DNA of 64,000 bases from Thiotrichaceae bacterium (GTDB lineage Bacteria; Pseudomonadota; Gammaproteobacteria; Beggiatoales; Beggiatoaceae). The stretch is taken from NCBI GenBank assembly GCA_028688145.1, contig JAQTYU010000001.1:392284-456283 (forward strand). Direction: 5' to 3'. The stretch's first letter is position 1, and each line of letters opens with the position of its first letter. This document shows, one piece after another, positions 25,163-33,946 of this stretch. The position numbers and the translations under genes were made by a program. The notes under the pieces are model-generated. The model saw only the letters and a list, made by a program, of their open reading frames with translations, had not been told where the DNA came from and searched no databases.

Positions 25163-25918
25163 TTAAGGCAAACTAAACCCATATTTTTCAAAGATATTAT
25201 GGGCTTGAGGTGATTTTAGATAATGAAAAAAAGCGTTGGCGGCTGCGTTATTTTCAGCTCTTTTAAGGAGTACGGCTTGTTGTTCAATGGGAGTATAGTA
25301 ACTCTTTGGAATAATCCATAATGAACCTTCCACTTTTTTACTGGGGTTTAAAGTAGCTAATGGCATGAAAGCTAAATCAAATTTACCTTCTTTTACCTGT
25401 TGTTGCATCTCCGCAGAATTATCCATAAAAATTAATTTAGGCTGCAATAGTTCCCATAAATGTAGTTTTTCCAAGATTTGTCGGGTCGCAAGCCCATAAC
25501 CATGAGGAGAATTCTTCTTGTCTAAAATGGCAATACTATGAAATTTATCTGAATTTAAAATCTCTCCTTTAGTATCTACTAAACTTGGATTTTTGCTCCA
25601 CAATACCAGTTTTCCAAACGCATAAGTGAAGCGTCCATCCTTGGCTAACAAGCCCTCTAATTCAAGTTGCAAGGGGATACTAATATTACTCGAAAGAAAA
25701 ATATCCAAATGAGCACTTTCTTTTATCTGTTGATACAAAGATTGTGAAGTGACAATTTCTGGATGAATAATAATTTTATCCGAGGATGTTTTCTCAAAAA
25801 GACGCACGATTTCAGACAACGGACCTTGTAAGGAAAAAATCGCGCCGACATGCACCTCAGCCGCTTCAATGGACATTGATAATAAGCTCGTACAAAATAT
25901 CCAAAGTTTCCAATACAT
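25163..25918 (-). CDS. ModA-like periplasmic substrate-binding protein, paralogue 4
   Basis: 251 aa from the ATG at 25918, which has a GGGGGAAG ribosome site; a longer frame exists upstream but lacks a signal-like start. Signal peptide MYWKLWIFCTSLLSMSIEA, then VGAIFSLQGPLSEIVRLFEK. It is closest to paralogue 3: both have FSxQGxLSEIVRLFEKTSSDKI, TSQSLYQQ(I/V)K and YGYG(L/I)ATRQ(I/V)LEKL. The pair therefore looks like the most recent duplication of the array. Confidence 0.85.
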   Translation of the reverse strand: MYWKLWIFCTSLLSMSIEAAEVHVGAIFSLQGPLSEIVRLFEKTSSDKIIIHPEIVTSQSLYQQIKESAHLDIFLSSNISIPLQLELEGLLAKDGRFTYAFGKLVLWSKNPSLVDTKGEILNSDKFHSIAILDKKNSPHGYGLATRQILEKLHLWELLQPKLIFMDNSAEMQQQVKEGKFDLAFMPLATLNPSKKVEGSLWIIPKSYYTPIEQQAVLLKRAENNAAANAFFHYLKSPQAHNIFEKYGFSLP

Positions 25919-25967
25919 CTGACTTCCCCCAAGTTGAGATTTACAATTAATCAAAATATAGCACGAC

Positions 25968-26723
25968 TTAAGGCAAGCTAAACCCATATTTTTCAAGAAT
26001 ATTATGGGCTTGAGGTGATTTTAGATAATTGAAGAAAGCGCGGGCTGCGGCATTATTTTCGGCTTTTTTCAGCAAAACAGCTTGTTGCTCAATGGGTTTA
26101 TAATAGTTTTTGGGAATAATCCATAATGAACCTTCTACTCTTTTACTGGGGTTTAAGGTTGCCAAGGGCAGAAATGCCAATTCAGATTTGCCCTCTTGTA
26201 CCTGTTTTTGTATTTCAGCCGAGCTGTCCAGAAAAATTAATTTAGGGTTTAATTTCTCCCATAATTTTAGTTTTTCCAAAACTTGTCTGGTCGCAATCCC
26301 ATAACCATAAGGAGCATCTTTTCTGTCCAAAACCGCAATACTTTGGAACTGTTCTGAGTTTAAAACCTCTCCCTTGGCATCAACAAAATTGGGATTTTTA
26401 CTCCACAGCACCAATTTGCCAAACGCATAACTAAAACGCCCTGCGGTCGCTAATAAAGCTTCTTGTTCGAGCTGCAAGGGATAGCTCACGTTGCCCGAAA
26501 GAAAGATATCTAAATCCGCTTTGTCTTTGACTTGTTGGTATAAAGACTGTGAAGTGACATTTTCCTGATGAATAATAATTTTATCCGACGATGTTTTCTC
26601 AAAAAGACGTACGATTTCAGATAACGAACCTTGCGAAGAAAAAACCGCGCCGACATGCACTTCATCTGCAAGCACAGGCATTGCCAGTAAGCTGCAACAG
26701 AATATCCAAAACTTTTGATACAT
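25968..26723 (-). CDS. ModA-like periplasmic substrate-binding protein, paralogue 3
   Basis: 251 aa from the ATG at 26723 with a clear GGAGGAAT site. Signal peptide MYQKFWIFCCSLLAMPVLA. Domains as in paralogue 4, with LSGNVSYPLQLEQEALL in the first lobe, where paralogues 5, 6 and 1 have GDVKT or GDMKT. That segment corresponds to the ligand-contact/first crossover area of ModA and splits the array into two classes: SGN (paralogues 2 and 3, with SSN in 4) and GD(V/M)KT (1, 5 and 6). Confidence 0.85.
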   Translation of the reverse strand: MYQKFWIFCCSLLAMPVLADEVHVGAVFSSQGSLSEIVRLFEKTSSDKIIIHQENVTSQSLYQQVKDKADLDIFLSGNVSYPLQLEQEALLATAGRFSYAFGKLVLWSKNPNFVDAKGEVLNSEQFQSIAVLDRKDAPYGYGIATRQVLEKLKLWEKLNPKLIFLDSSAEIQKQVQEGKSELAFLPLATLNPSKRVEGSLWIIPKNYYKPIEQQAVLLKKAENNAAARAFFNYLKSPQAHNILEKYGFSLP

Positions 26724-26752
26724 GAGATTCCTCCAATTAAAACACAACATCA

Positions 26753-27511
26753 TTATGGAACACTGAACCCGTACTTCTCGAACACATTGCGGGCTTGAGG
26801 AGATTTTAAGTAGTTAAAAAATGCCTTAGCCGCCGCATTATTTTCTGCTCTTTTCAGTAAAACAGCTTGCTGCTCAATGGGTTCATAATAATTTTTGGGA
26901 ATAATCCATAATGAACCTTCCACTTTTTTACTGGGGTTTAAAGTTGCCAAGGGAATAAAAGCTAAATCAATTGTTCCATCAAGCACTTGCTTTTGCATAT
27001 CCCCAGAGTTTCCAACAATCACGAGCTTCGATTGTACCTTATTCCAAACGCCTAACTTTCCTAAAACCTGTTCTGCCGCAACCCCATAAGGGGCTAATTT
27101 GGGGTCTAATAAGGCAATATTCCGCACTTCATCCGAACCTAAAACTGCGCCTTTGGTGTCAACCAATTTGGGATTTCGACTCCATAAAACTAATTTACCA
27201 AAAACATAGGTAAATCGCGCATTTTTTACCGTAAGTCCTTCATTTTCCAATTGTAGTGGAATACTAGTATTTCCCGAAACAAGAATATCCAAATCATTTT
27301 TTTCTTTGATTTGTTTGTAGATGAAAGCACTTACAAAGTTATCATTGTGAATAATCACTTTGTCATTGGGGGAGTTTTTCTCGAATAAATGGATAATCTC
27401 GTTCAAGGCCTTGACCGAGGAAACCACTGTGCCAATATGCACTTCTTCAGCATGAATTGTGCTATGAAGCATTAAAATACCAAAACAGAGGCTTAGCAAT
27501 TTGTTGTACAT
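26753..27511 (-). CDS. ModA-like periplasmic substrate-binding protein, paralogue 2
   Basis: 252 aa with signal peptide ending near STIHA. Same layout: VGTVVSSVKALNEIIHLFEK, LDILVSGNTSIPLQLENEGL, RFTYVFGKLVLWSRNP, DPKLAPYGVAAEQVLGKL, then LAFIPLATLNPSKKVEGSLW and the tail EKYGFSVP. Belongs to the SGN class. The downstream gene begins 29 bp beyond its stop, so the array is probably one transcript. Confidence 0.85.
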   Translation of the reverse strand: MYNKLLSLCFGILMLHSTIHAEEVHIGTVVSSVKALNEIIHLFEKNSPNDKVIIHNDNFVSAFIYKQIKEKNDLDILVSGNTSIPLQLENEGLTVKNARFTYVFGKLVLWSRNPKLVDTKGAVLGSDEVRNIALLDPKLAPYGVAAEQVLGKLGVWNKVQSKLVIVGNSGDMQKQVLDGTIDLAFIPLATLNPSKKVEGSLWIIPKNYYEPIEQQAVLLKRAENNAAAKAFFNYLKSPQARNVFEKYGFSVP

Positions 27512-27554
27512 AAATCGTTTCTCTTGTAAGGTGAATAAAATTGCGATGTTTTAA

Positions 27555-28328
27555 TCAGGGTACACTAAACCCATATTTTTCAAAAATATTACGAGCCTGT
27601 GGCGATTTTAAATAATCAAAAAAGTTTTTAGCAGCCTCATTATTTTTAGCGCGATTTAATAAAATAGCCTGCTGTTCTAAGGGAGTATAATAGTTTTTTG
27701 GAATCAGCCACAGTGAACCCTCAATGCCATCTTGAGAATATGGGTTTAGCATCACCAAAGGAATAAAGCCCAAATCAACTTCACCATTTAATACTTTGCG
27801 TTGCATTTCCCCTGCGTTGGAGACAAAGACTAATTTTGGGCGTAAAGTTTCCCAACGTTGCAATTTTTCTAAAACTTGGCGGGCGGCCATCCCATAAGAG
27901 GCAATTCGTGGGTCTACGATAGCAATTTTTTTAAAATGCCCTGTGGTTAAAACTTCTCCTTTAGCATCCACTAAAGTGGGATTTTTACTCCACAACACTA
28001 ATTGACCAAAGGCATAGGTAAAATGTGTTTCAGGGGTAGTTAAACCTTCTTTTTCAAGACGTAATGCGGTTTTCATATCACCCAATAGCACAATATCTAA
28101 GTTATCTTGCTCCTTGATTTGATTGTAAATTGTCATCGTAGTGTGATTTTCTTTGTGCAAAATCACTTTATCAAGAGATTCTCTCTCAAAAAGTTCAATA
28201 ATTTCACTTAGGGTGCTCAGTGAATTAAAAACAGCTCCAACATGAATTTCTTCGCTATAAACTGAAGGTTGAAATAGTAATTCTAAGACAAAGAAGAGGA
28301 TTATTTTTTTGTAATTTAAGTTAGTCAT
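27555..28328 (-). CDS. ModA-like periplasmic substrate-binding protein, paralogue 1
   Basis: First and most divergent gene of the array, 257 aa. Signal peptide ending near SVYS. Motifs: VGAVFNSLSTLSEIIELFER, LDIVLLGDMKTALRLEKEGL, THFTYAFGQLVLWSKNP, DPRIASYGMAARQVLEKL, then a small insertion (NPYSQDGIEGSLW) relative to the other five. It keeps the tail EKYGFSVP. Its upstream region (28329-28634), divergent from sdhC, should contain promoters for both directions. Confidence 0.85.
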   Translation of the reverse strand: MTNLNYKKIILFFVLELLFQPSVYSEEIHVGAVFNSLSTLSEIIELFERESLDKVILHKENHTTMTIYNQIKEQDNLDIVLLGDMKTALRLEKEGLTTPETHFTYAFGQLVLWSKNPTLVDAKGEVLTTGHFKKIAIVDPRIASYGMAARQVLEKLQRWETLRPKLVFVSNAGEMQRKVLNGEVDLGFIPLVMLNPYSQDGIEGSLWLIPKNYYTPLEQQAILLNRAKNNEAAKNFFDYLKSPQARNIFEKYGFSVP

Positions 28329-28634
28329 AAGTAATTATCAAAATAAAAGATTAACTTTAGGGATTAGCAGAAGTATTTAAAAATACTTGCAAAATTAGCA
28401 CAAGAATTTTATCCATTCTAAAGCGATTATCATACGAAAACCATACTCCTGATGCACAGAATCTGCATGAAATTACTGAATTTAGGAATATGTCTTTTAT
28501 ATTTCAAATCTTTATAAATTCAATTGAGAGAGAACACGCTATAACACTTGCATTTTTCACGTATTTTTAGTAATTTATTGAGTTTTATTGTTTACCCTTC
28601 CCATAAACTTTATTTAACCGAGGTGGACAAAGCA
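28329..28634. other. Divergent intergenic region between the binding-protein array and sdhC
   Basis: About 300 AT-rich bases that must carry the array promoter (minus) and the sdh promoter (plus). A long in-frame extension of sdhC covers part of it, but the protein start at 28635 is preferred. No confident promoter, operator or RNA element was identified. Confidence 0.5.
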
Positions 28635-29021
28635 ATGGCAGCGCAACAGCGACCTCTATCGCCACATTTACAAATTTACAAACCACAATTGACTTCTATT
28701 ATGTCAATTTTACACCGCGCAACGGGAATTTTCCTTGCGGCAGGTACACTGGCTTTGGTGTACTGGTTGCTCTCCATTGCAGGCGGGGCAGAAAGCTATA
28801 AACAAGCTCAAGGCATTTTCGGTTCATTGATTGGCTTGTTATTCTTATTTGGCTGGTCCTTTGCTTTGTTTTATCACTTGTGCAATGGCGTTCGCCATTT
28901 ATTTTGGGATGCCGCCAAAGGGATGGACATCAAGTCAGTTTACGCATCTGGCAAATTAGTCTGGTTTGCTGCGACTGTCTTGACTGCGTTGGCTTGGGGC
29001 CTCGCGCTGACTACTAAGTAA
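28635..29021 (+). CDS. sdhC: Succinate dehydrogenase cytochrome b556 subunit
   Basis: Membrane anchor of complex II that binds heme b and ubiquinone. The 128-aa protein starts MAAQQRPLSPHLQIYKP, has the family signature SIMSILHRATGIFLA (residues 23-37), three membrane segments and the heme-ligand histidine region HLCNGVRHLFWD near 82-93. The ATG at 28635 has a GAGG site; the 29 codons upstream are unlikely to be protein. First gene of sdhCDAB. Confidence 0.95.
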   Translation: MAAQQRPLSPHLQIYKPQLTSIMSILHRATGIFLAAGTLALVYWLLSIAGGAESYKQAQGIFGSLIGLLFLFGWSFALFYHLCNGVRHLFWDAAKGMDIKSVYASGKLVWFAATVLTALAWGLALTTK

Positions 29022-29035
29022 AGAGGATTTTAGGA

Positions 29036-29419
29036 ATGAGTGACTTACGGACACCCTTAGCAAAAGTGCGTGGTTTGGGGTCTGCCCGCGATGGGACAGA
29101 TCACTATATTGCACAACGTTTAACCGCTATTGCCTTAGTGCCTTTATTGTTATGGTTTGTGTTTTCTTTGGCCGCTGTGGCAGGTCAAGATTTTCAACAT
29201 GTGCAAGCTTGGGTAAAAAGCCCTTTTAACAGTATTGCCTTAATTTTATTATCGATAGTGCTGATTTATCACGCGCATATCGGTTTGCATGAAGTTGTAG
29301 AAGACTATCTGCACGAAGATGTTGTTAAAACTATTGCGATGGTTTTAATGAAGTTCCTTGCGATTACCTTAATTGTGACCGCAATTGTTGCCGTGTTACG
29401 TATTGTTTTAGGAGGCTAA
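29036..29419 (+). CDS. sdhD: Succinate dehydrogenase hydrophobic membrane anchor subunit
   Basis: 127-aa second membrane anchor. It has the N-terminal [20 protein letters not shown] signature, three membrane segments and the heme/quinone region [15 protein letters not shown] near 81-95. An AGAGGATTTTAGGA ribosome region precedes the ATG, 14 bp after sdhC. Confidence 0.94.
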   Translation: MSDLRTPLAKVRGLGSARDGTDHYIAQRLTAIALVPLLLWFVFSLAAVAGQDFQHVQAWVKSPFNSIALILLSIVLIYHAHIGLHEVVEDYLHEDVVKTIAMVLMKFLAITLIVTAIVAVLRIVLGG

Positions 29420-29420
29420 A

Positions 29421-31205
29421 TTGTCCGCATACAAAATTATTGACCACACCTATGATGTTGTCGTTGTTGGGGCAGGCGGTGCAGGGTTGCGGGCAACCTT
29501 CGGCATGGCAGAAAAAGGTTTAACCACGGCTTGTTTGACTAAAGTATTTCCCACACGCAGCCACACGGTTGCTGCACAAGGGGGCATGAGTGCTTCTTTA
29601 GGAAATATGGGTGCAGATGACTGGCGTTGGCACATGTATGACACCGTTAAAGGTTCAGACTGGTTAGGCGACCAAGACGCAATTGAATATATGTGTCGTG
29701 AAGCCGTGCCCGCAGTGATTGAATTAGAACATTATGGTGTACCCTTCTCACGCACTGAAGAAGGCAAAATTTATCAACGTCCTTTCGGTGGGATGACTAC
29801 GGATTATGGCAAAGGCACGGCACAACGTACTTGTGCAGCGGCTGACCGTACAGGACATGCAATTTTACACACCCTGTATCAACAATCTTTAAAACATAAA
29901 GCTGAATTCTTCATTGAATATTTTGCCTTAGATTTAATTATGGAAGATGGCGTATGCCGTGGCGTGATGGCTATCGATATGGCAGCCGGTACGATTCACC
30001 GTTTCCGCTCACACATGGTGGTGTTGGCAACGGGGGGTTATGGTCGTGCTTACTTCTCCGCAACTTCTGCACACACCTGTACGGGTGATGGCGGCGGGAT
30101 GGTGTTGCGTGCGGGCTTACCTTTACAAGATTTAGAATTCGTACAATTCCACCCCACGGGCATCTACGGCGCAGGCTGCTTGATTACCGAAGGCGTGCGC
30201 GGCGAAGGTGGTTTCTTAACCAACTCCGCAGGTGAACGCTTCATGGAACGTTATGCACCGTCTGCTAAAGACTTAGCCTCGCGTGACGTGGTGAGCCGTG
30301 CCATGACCATGGAAATTCGTGAAGGGCGTGGTGTCGGTCCATTAAAAGACCATATCCACCTCAATCTGAATCACTTGGGTGCGGAAGTTATTAATGAACG
30401 TCTGCCCGGTATTTCTGAATCTGCGAAGATTTTCGCAGGCGTAGATGTAGCGAAACAGCCCATTCCTGTCTTGCCCACCGTGCACTACAACATGGGCGGC
30501 ATTCCCACCAACTATAAGGGCGAAGTTGTCACCCTGAAAGATGGTAATCCTGACCAAATCGTGCCCGGTTTAATGGCAATCGGTGAAGCCGCTTGTGTAT
30601 CCGTACACGGCGCAAATCGTTTAGGCTCTAACTCCTTGTTAGACATCGTGGTATTTGGTCGCGCAGCCGCGATTCAATGTGCTGAATTAATCAAACCCAA
30701 CAGCACTCACAAGCCTTTCGCCAGCGATGCAGGCGACAGCTCTTTAGCACGTTTAGACAAGTTGCGTAATGCCAAAGGCAGCATGACCACTTCTGATATT
30801 CGTCTGAACATGCAACGCACCATGCAAAACGATGCTGCGGTTTATCGCACGGGCGAAAGCTTGCAAGCAGGCGTGACTAAGATTGATGAAGTGTATGCTT
30901 CTTTCAGCGAAGTTGGCATTACTGACCGTTCTTTAGTGTGGAACTCAGACCTGATCGAAACCTTAGAGTTAGATAATTTACGCGGTCAAGCTGTGCTCAC
31001 CATGCACGGGGCTGAAAACCGCAAAGAAAGCCGTGGGGGTCATGCCCGCGAAGACTATCCTAACCGTAATGATGATGAGTGGATGAAACACACCCTCGCA
31101 TGGTTAGATGATAAGGGCACGGTTCGCATCGACTATCGTCCTGTTCACATGTATACCTTGACAGACGAAGTGCAAGTATTCCCACCCAAGGCTCGCGTTT
31201 ACTAA
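29421..31205 (+). CDS. sdhA: Succinate dehydrogenase flavoprotein subunit
   Basis: Catalytic subunit of complex II, oxidising succinate to fumarate in the TCA cycle. The 594-aa protein has the FAD-binding [12 protein letters not shown] (near 14-25), the covalent-FAD histidine in [10 protein letters not shown] (near 46-55), the substrate-site [10 protein letters not shown] near 287-296 and [13 protein letters not shown] near 394-406. The start is TTG, one base after the sdhD stop, with a strong AGGAGG site; relatives also begin at this point. The sequence is of the alphaproteobacterial/mitochondrial-like type with SdhC and SdhD anchors. Confidence 0.97.
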   Translation: MSAYKIIDHTYDVVVVGAGGAGLRATFGMAEKGLTTACLTKVFPTRSHTVAAQGGMSASLGNMGADDWRWHMYDTVKGSDWLGDQDAIEYMCREAVPAVIELEHYGVPFSRTEEGKIYQRPFGGMTTDYGKGTAQRTCAAADRTGHAILHTLYQQSLKHKAEFFIEYFALDLIMEDGVCRGVMAIDMAAGTIHRFRSHMVVLATGGYGRAYFSATSAHTCTGDGGGMVLRAGLPLQDLEFVQFHPTGIYGAGCLITEGVRGEGGFLTNSAGERFMERYAPSAKDLASRDVVSRAMTMEIREGRGVGPLKDHIHLNLNHLGAEVINERLPGISESAKIFAGVDVAKQPIPVLPTVHYNMGGIPTNYKGEVVTLKDGNPDQIVPGLMAIGEAACVSVHGANRLGSNSLLDIVVFGRAAAIQCAELIKPNSTHKPFASDAGDSSLARLDKLRNAKGSMTTSDIRLNMQRTMQNDAAVYRTGESLQAGVTKIDEVYASFSEVGITDRSLVWNSDLIETLELDNLRGQAVLTMHGAENRKESRGGHAREDYPNRNDDEWMKHTLAWLDDKGTVRIDYRPVHMYTLTDEVQVFPPKARVY

Positions 31206-31226
31206 TTTAATTGAGAGGTCTGAGAA

Positions 31227-32003
31227 ATGGCAGAGTTTAAGTTACCTGCTCACTCTGTGGTGAACAAGGGTAAGACTTTCAAAGCAGAAGGCGCGAAGCG
31301 CGTGAAACGTTTTGTGGTTTACCGTTGGAATCCTGACGATGAAAAAAATCCCGCAACCGATACTTACGAAATCGATTTAGACAATTGCGGTCCGATGGTG
31401 TTAGACGCACTGTTAAAAATCAAAAACGAAATCGACTCCACTTTAACTTTCCGTCGTTCTTGCCGTGAAGGGATTTGTGGTTCTTGCGCGATGAATATCG
31501 ATGGCAAGAATACTTTGGCTTGCACCAAAGCGATTGAAGACATCAGCGGTGATGTGAAGGTTTATCCTTTGCCTCACATGTCTGTGGTGAAAGACTTAGT
31601 GCCTGATTTAACGCATTTCTATGCACAATATGCGTCAATCAAGCCTTGGATGGAAACTCAGTCCGCGCTGCCTCCTGATCGCGAAATGCTGCAATCTAAA
31701 GAAGACCGTGCAAAACTTGATGGTTTGTACGAATGTATTCTGTGTGCTTGCTGCTCGACCAGCTGCCCTAGCTACTGGTGGAATAGTGATCGTTATTTAG
31801 GCCCTGCGGTGTTATTACAAGCGTATCGCTGGATTATTGACAGCCGCGATGAGAACACGGGCGAGCGTTTAGATAACTTGGAAGACCCTTTCCGTCTTTA
31901 TCGTTGTCATACGATTATGAATTGCACCAATACCTGTCCTAAAGGCTTAAATCCTGCGAAAGCGATTGCAGAAATTAAGAGAATGATGGTAGAACGTCGC
32001 TAA
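31227..32003 (+). CDS. sdhB: Succinate dehydrogenase iron-sulfur subunit
   Basis: Carries electrons from FAD to quinone. The 258-aa protein has the [2Fe-2S] ligands CREGICGSC...C (near 79-98), then [12 protein letters not shown] for [4Fe-4S] (near 171-182) and [14 protein letters not shown] for [3Fe-4S] (near 230-243). Length is normal. A GAGAGG site precedes the ATG. The operon ends with a strong terminator at 32020-32066. Confidence 0.97.
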   Translation: MAEFKLPAHSVVNKGKTFKAEGAKRVKRFVVYRWNPDDEKNPATDTYEIDLDNCGPMVLDALLKIKNEIDSTLTFRRSCREGICGSCAMNIDGKNTLACTKAIEDISGDVKVYPLPHMSVVKDLVPDLTHFYAQYASIKPWMETQSALPPDREMLQSKEDRAKLDGLYECILCACCSTSCPSYWWNSDRYLGPAVLLQAYRWIIDSRDENTGERLDNLEDPFRLYRCHTIMNCTNTCPKGLNPAKAIAEIKRMMVERR

Positions 32004-32019
32004 TTCGGTTGTGTAAGCC

Positions 32020-32066
32020 TAAAAGCCGCCTAAATAACTAATCAATTAGGCGGCTTTTATTTTTTC
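32020..32066 (+). terminator. Intrinsic terminator of the sdh operon
   Basis: Stem AAAAGCCGCCTAA...TTAGGCGGCTTTT with loop ATAACTAATCAA and a following T run. Confidence 0.92.
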
Positions 32067-32233
32067 GCATCTCCCTGCTACAACAGCAGAAAACCTTATG
32101 ATTTTAGATTAATCTAGGTTATAGTGGCGGGCGATAAAATAATTTATATTTACGAATAACTTGTTTAAAATATCCTTCGATAATTTCTCCTCATAATTTA
32201 TATTTAAAACAGCCGCTAATTACCACTGAAACT

Positions 32234-33583
32234 ATGACGCAACCCCGTTCTATTTTATTACTGTGCCCAGATGTGATTACTGAGCGCATGGCAGGTCCTG
32301 CGATTCGTTACTGGGAATTTGCCAAAACGTTAAGCCAGCAATTTCGCGTCACTTTGGCTGCGACTAATCTGATTCCAAGCGGTTTACAATTGCCTCACGT
32401 TGTATTTGCGCAACACACCCCCGAAAATATTGATGCTTTAGTGTCAGAACACGACATTATTATTTTTCAAGGTTATATTTTAGAAATCTATCACGGGCTG
32501 CGTTATACCAATAAAATTTTAGTGGCTGATGTTTATGATCCGATTCCACTGGAAGGCTTAGAACAGTTAAAAGAAATAAATACCCCAGAAGCCCATCAGC
32601 AAATTGCTGATCAAGTTCGCATGATGAATACGCAGCTTAAATATGCGGATTATTTCTTGTGCGCTAATTCGCGGCAACGTGATTTATGGTTAGGACATTT
32701 ATTGAGTCTTGGACGTATAAACCCTAGCACCTATCACGAAATGCAACAACGGGTGTGTACTGTCCCCTTTGGTTTACCCGATGTCCCACCACAGGCAACG
32801 GGGGCGGGTCTGCGTGCACAACATCATCTTGACTCAGAATTCGTGTTATTATGGGGTGGTGGAATTTGGGAGTGGTTTGACCCGCTGAGTTTAATTCGGG
32901 CGACTCACCAATTACTACCGCGTTATCCTGATTTACGTTTAGTGTTTTTGGGAACACAACACCCTAACCCCAGTATCAATACGATGCCTATGCAGCACCG
33001 TGCTGAGACTTTGGCAAAAGAATTAGGGGTATATGGAAAAGAAGTGTTGTTTCAAGCAGGTTGGGTGCCTTATGAGGCTTTAGCCAATTATTTACTCGAC
33101 AGTGATGTTGGAGTTACGGCACATTTTGAAACTTTAGAAACTCATTTTTCATTTCGCACCCGTATTTTGCACTATTTGTGGGCAGGAAAACCGATTATTA
33201 CTACCACAGGGGATGTGTTGGCTGAAGCGATTACCGAATATAAAGCGGGTGTCGTCGTCAATTATAGTGATGAACAAGGTTGGGTGGATGCTATCACCAA
33301 ATTGCGTGACCCTGAATATTACGCACAATGCGTTGCAGGGGTAGAACGGCTAGCACAACATTATAAATGGTCAACAGTGACCCAATCACTGCAAGCCCTG
33401 TGTGCTGATGCACACTTAGCCCCTGATATACGTATAGTTCGAGGGCTACGACAAAGTCCAGTGTGGGAATGTGAACAAGCGCATCGAGAATTGCGGGATT
33501 ATTTAACTCATATTGAAAATTCTCACTCTTGGAAACTAACCGCGCCCCTGCGTAACTTCCGTCGTTGGCTGGCGAAAGCCTAA
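32234..33583 (+). CDS. Family 4-like glycosyltransferase
   Basis: A 449-aa cytoplasmic glycosyltransferase of GT-B fold. The N-lobe begins SILLLCPDVITERMAGPAIRY, like family 4 enzymes; the C-lobe has VLLWGGGIWEWFDPLSLIRA (near 197-216), LVFLGTQHP, then AGWVPYEALANYL and the nucleotide-sugar region FSFRTRILHYLWAGKPIITT near 309-328. The terminal segment SHSWKLTAPLR is a motif often seen at the end of rhamnan/O-antigen type transferases. It is alone, with no other polysaccharide genes, just upstream of the exported-protein cluster, so it might modify cell-surface material; that link is inference. Confidence 0.88.
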   Translation: MTQPRSILLLCPDVITERMAGPAIRYWEFAKTLSQQFRVTLAATNLIPSGLQLPHVVFAQHTPENIDALVSEHDIIIFQGYILEIYHGLRYTNKILVADVYDPIPLEGLEQLKEINTPEAHQQIADQVRMMNTQLKYADYFLCANSRQRDLWLGHLLSLGRINPSTYHEMQQRVCTVPFGLPDVPPQATGAGLRAQHHLDSEFVLLWGGGIWEWFDPLSLIRATHQLLPRYPDLRLVFLGTQHPNPSINTMPMQHRAETLAKELGVYGKEVLFQAGWVPYEALANYLLDSDVGVTAHFETLETHFSFRTRILHYLWAGKPIITTTGDVLAEAITEYKAGVVVNYSDEQGWVDAITKLRDPEYYAQCVAGVERLAQHYKWSTVTQSLQALCADAHLAPDIRIVRGLRQSPVWECEQAHRELRDYLTHIENSHSWKLTAPLRNFRRWLAKA

Positions 33584-33725
33584 GAAACGTTGTTTTTTAT
33601 GGTATAAAGTTTGCTGAAGCTGATAACACAATGACTGTATCAAATTTAGTTTATGAGTGGTATTATTACAACAATAAACAACAATAAGTTACCTATGTTG
33701 TACAAAAAACTCACAGTGTTGTATG

Positions 33726-33754
33726 TTGACAATCCCTAAAGGCTTGGATAATAT
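33726..33754 (+). promoter_or_regulatory. Strong sigma70-like promoter for the 619-aa exported protein
   Basis: TTGACA (33726-33731), a 17-bp spacer, then TAATAT (33749-33754). Transcription would start near 33761, giving a leader of roughly 185 bases before the ATG at 33947. The near-consensus match suggests a highly expressed gene. Confidence 0.65.
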
Positions 33755-33946
33755 TCGTTGCAACAGCCTAAAGCTGGCAGTTATTTGGTGTTTGCTTTAT
33801 GGTGCGTAGCTGTGAGCGGTCAGTTGTAGGTAAAAGCAATAAAATTGGAAAGTGATGAGATTTTTTTGTTACACTCTTTTCACATGACAATGAATTCAGT
33901 CTCCTAACTGAAATGATGCGTTAATAACATTAAGAGGAACTTCGTA

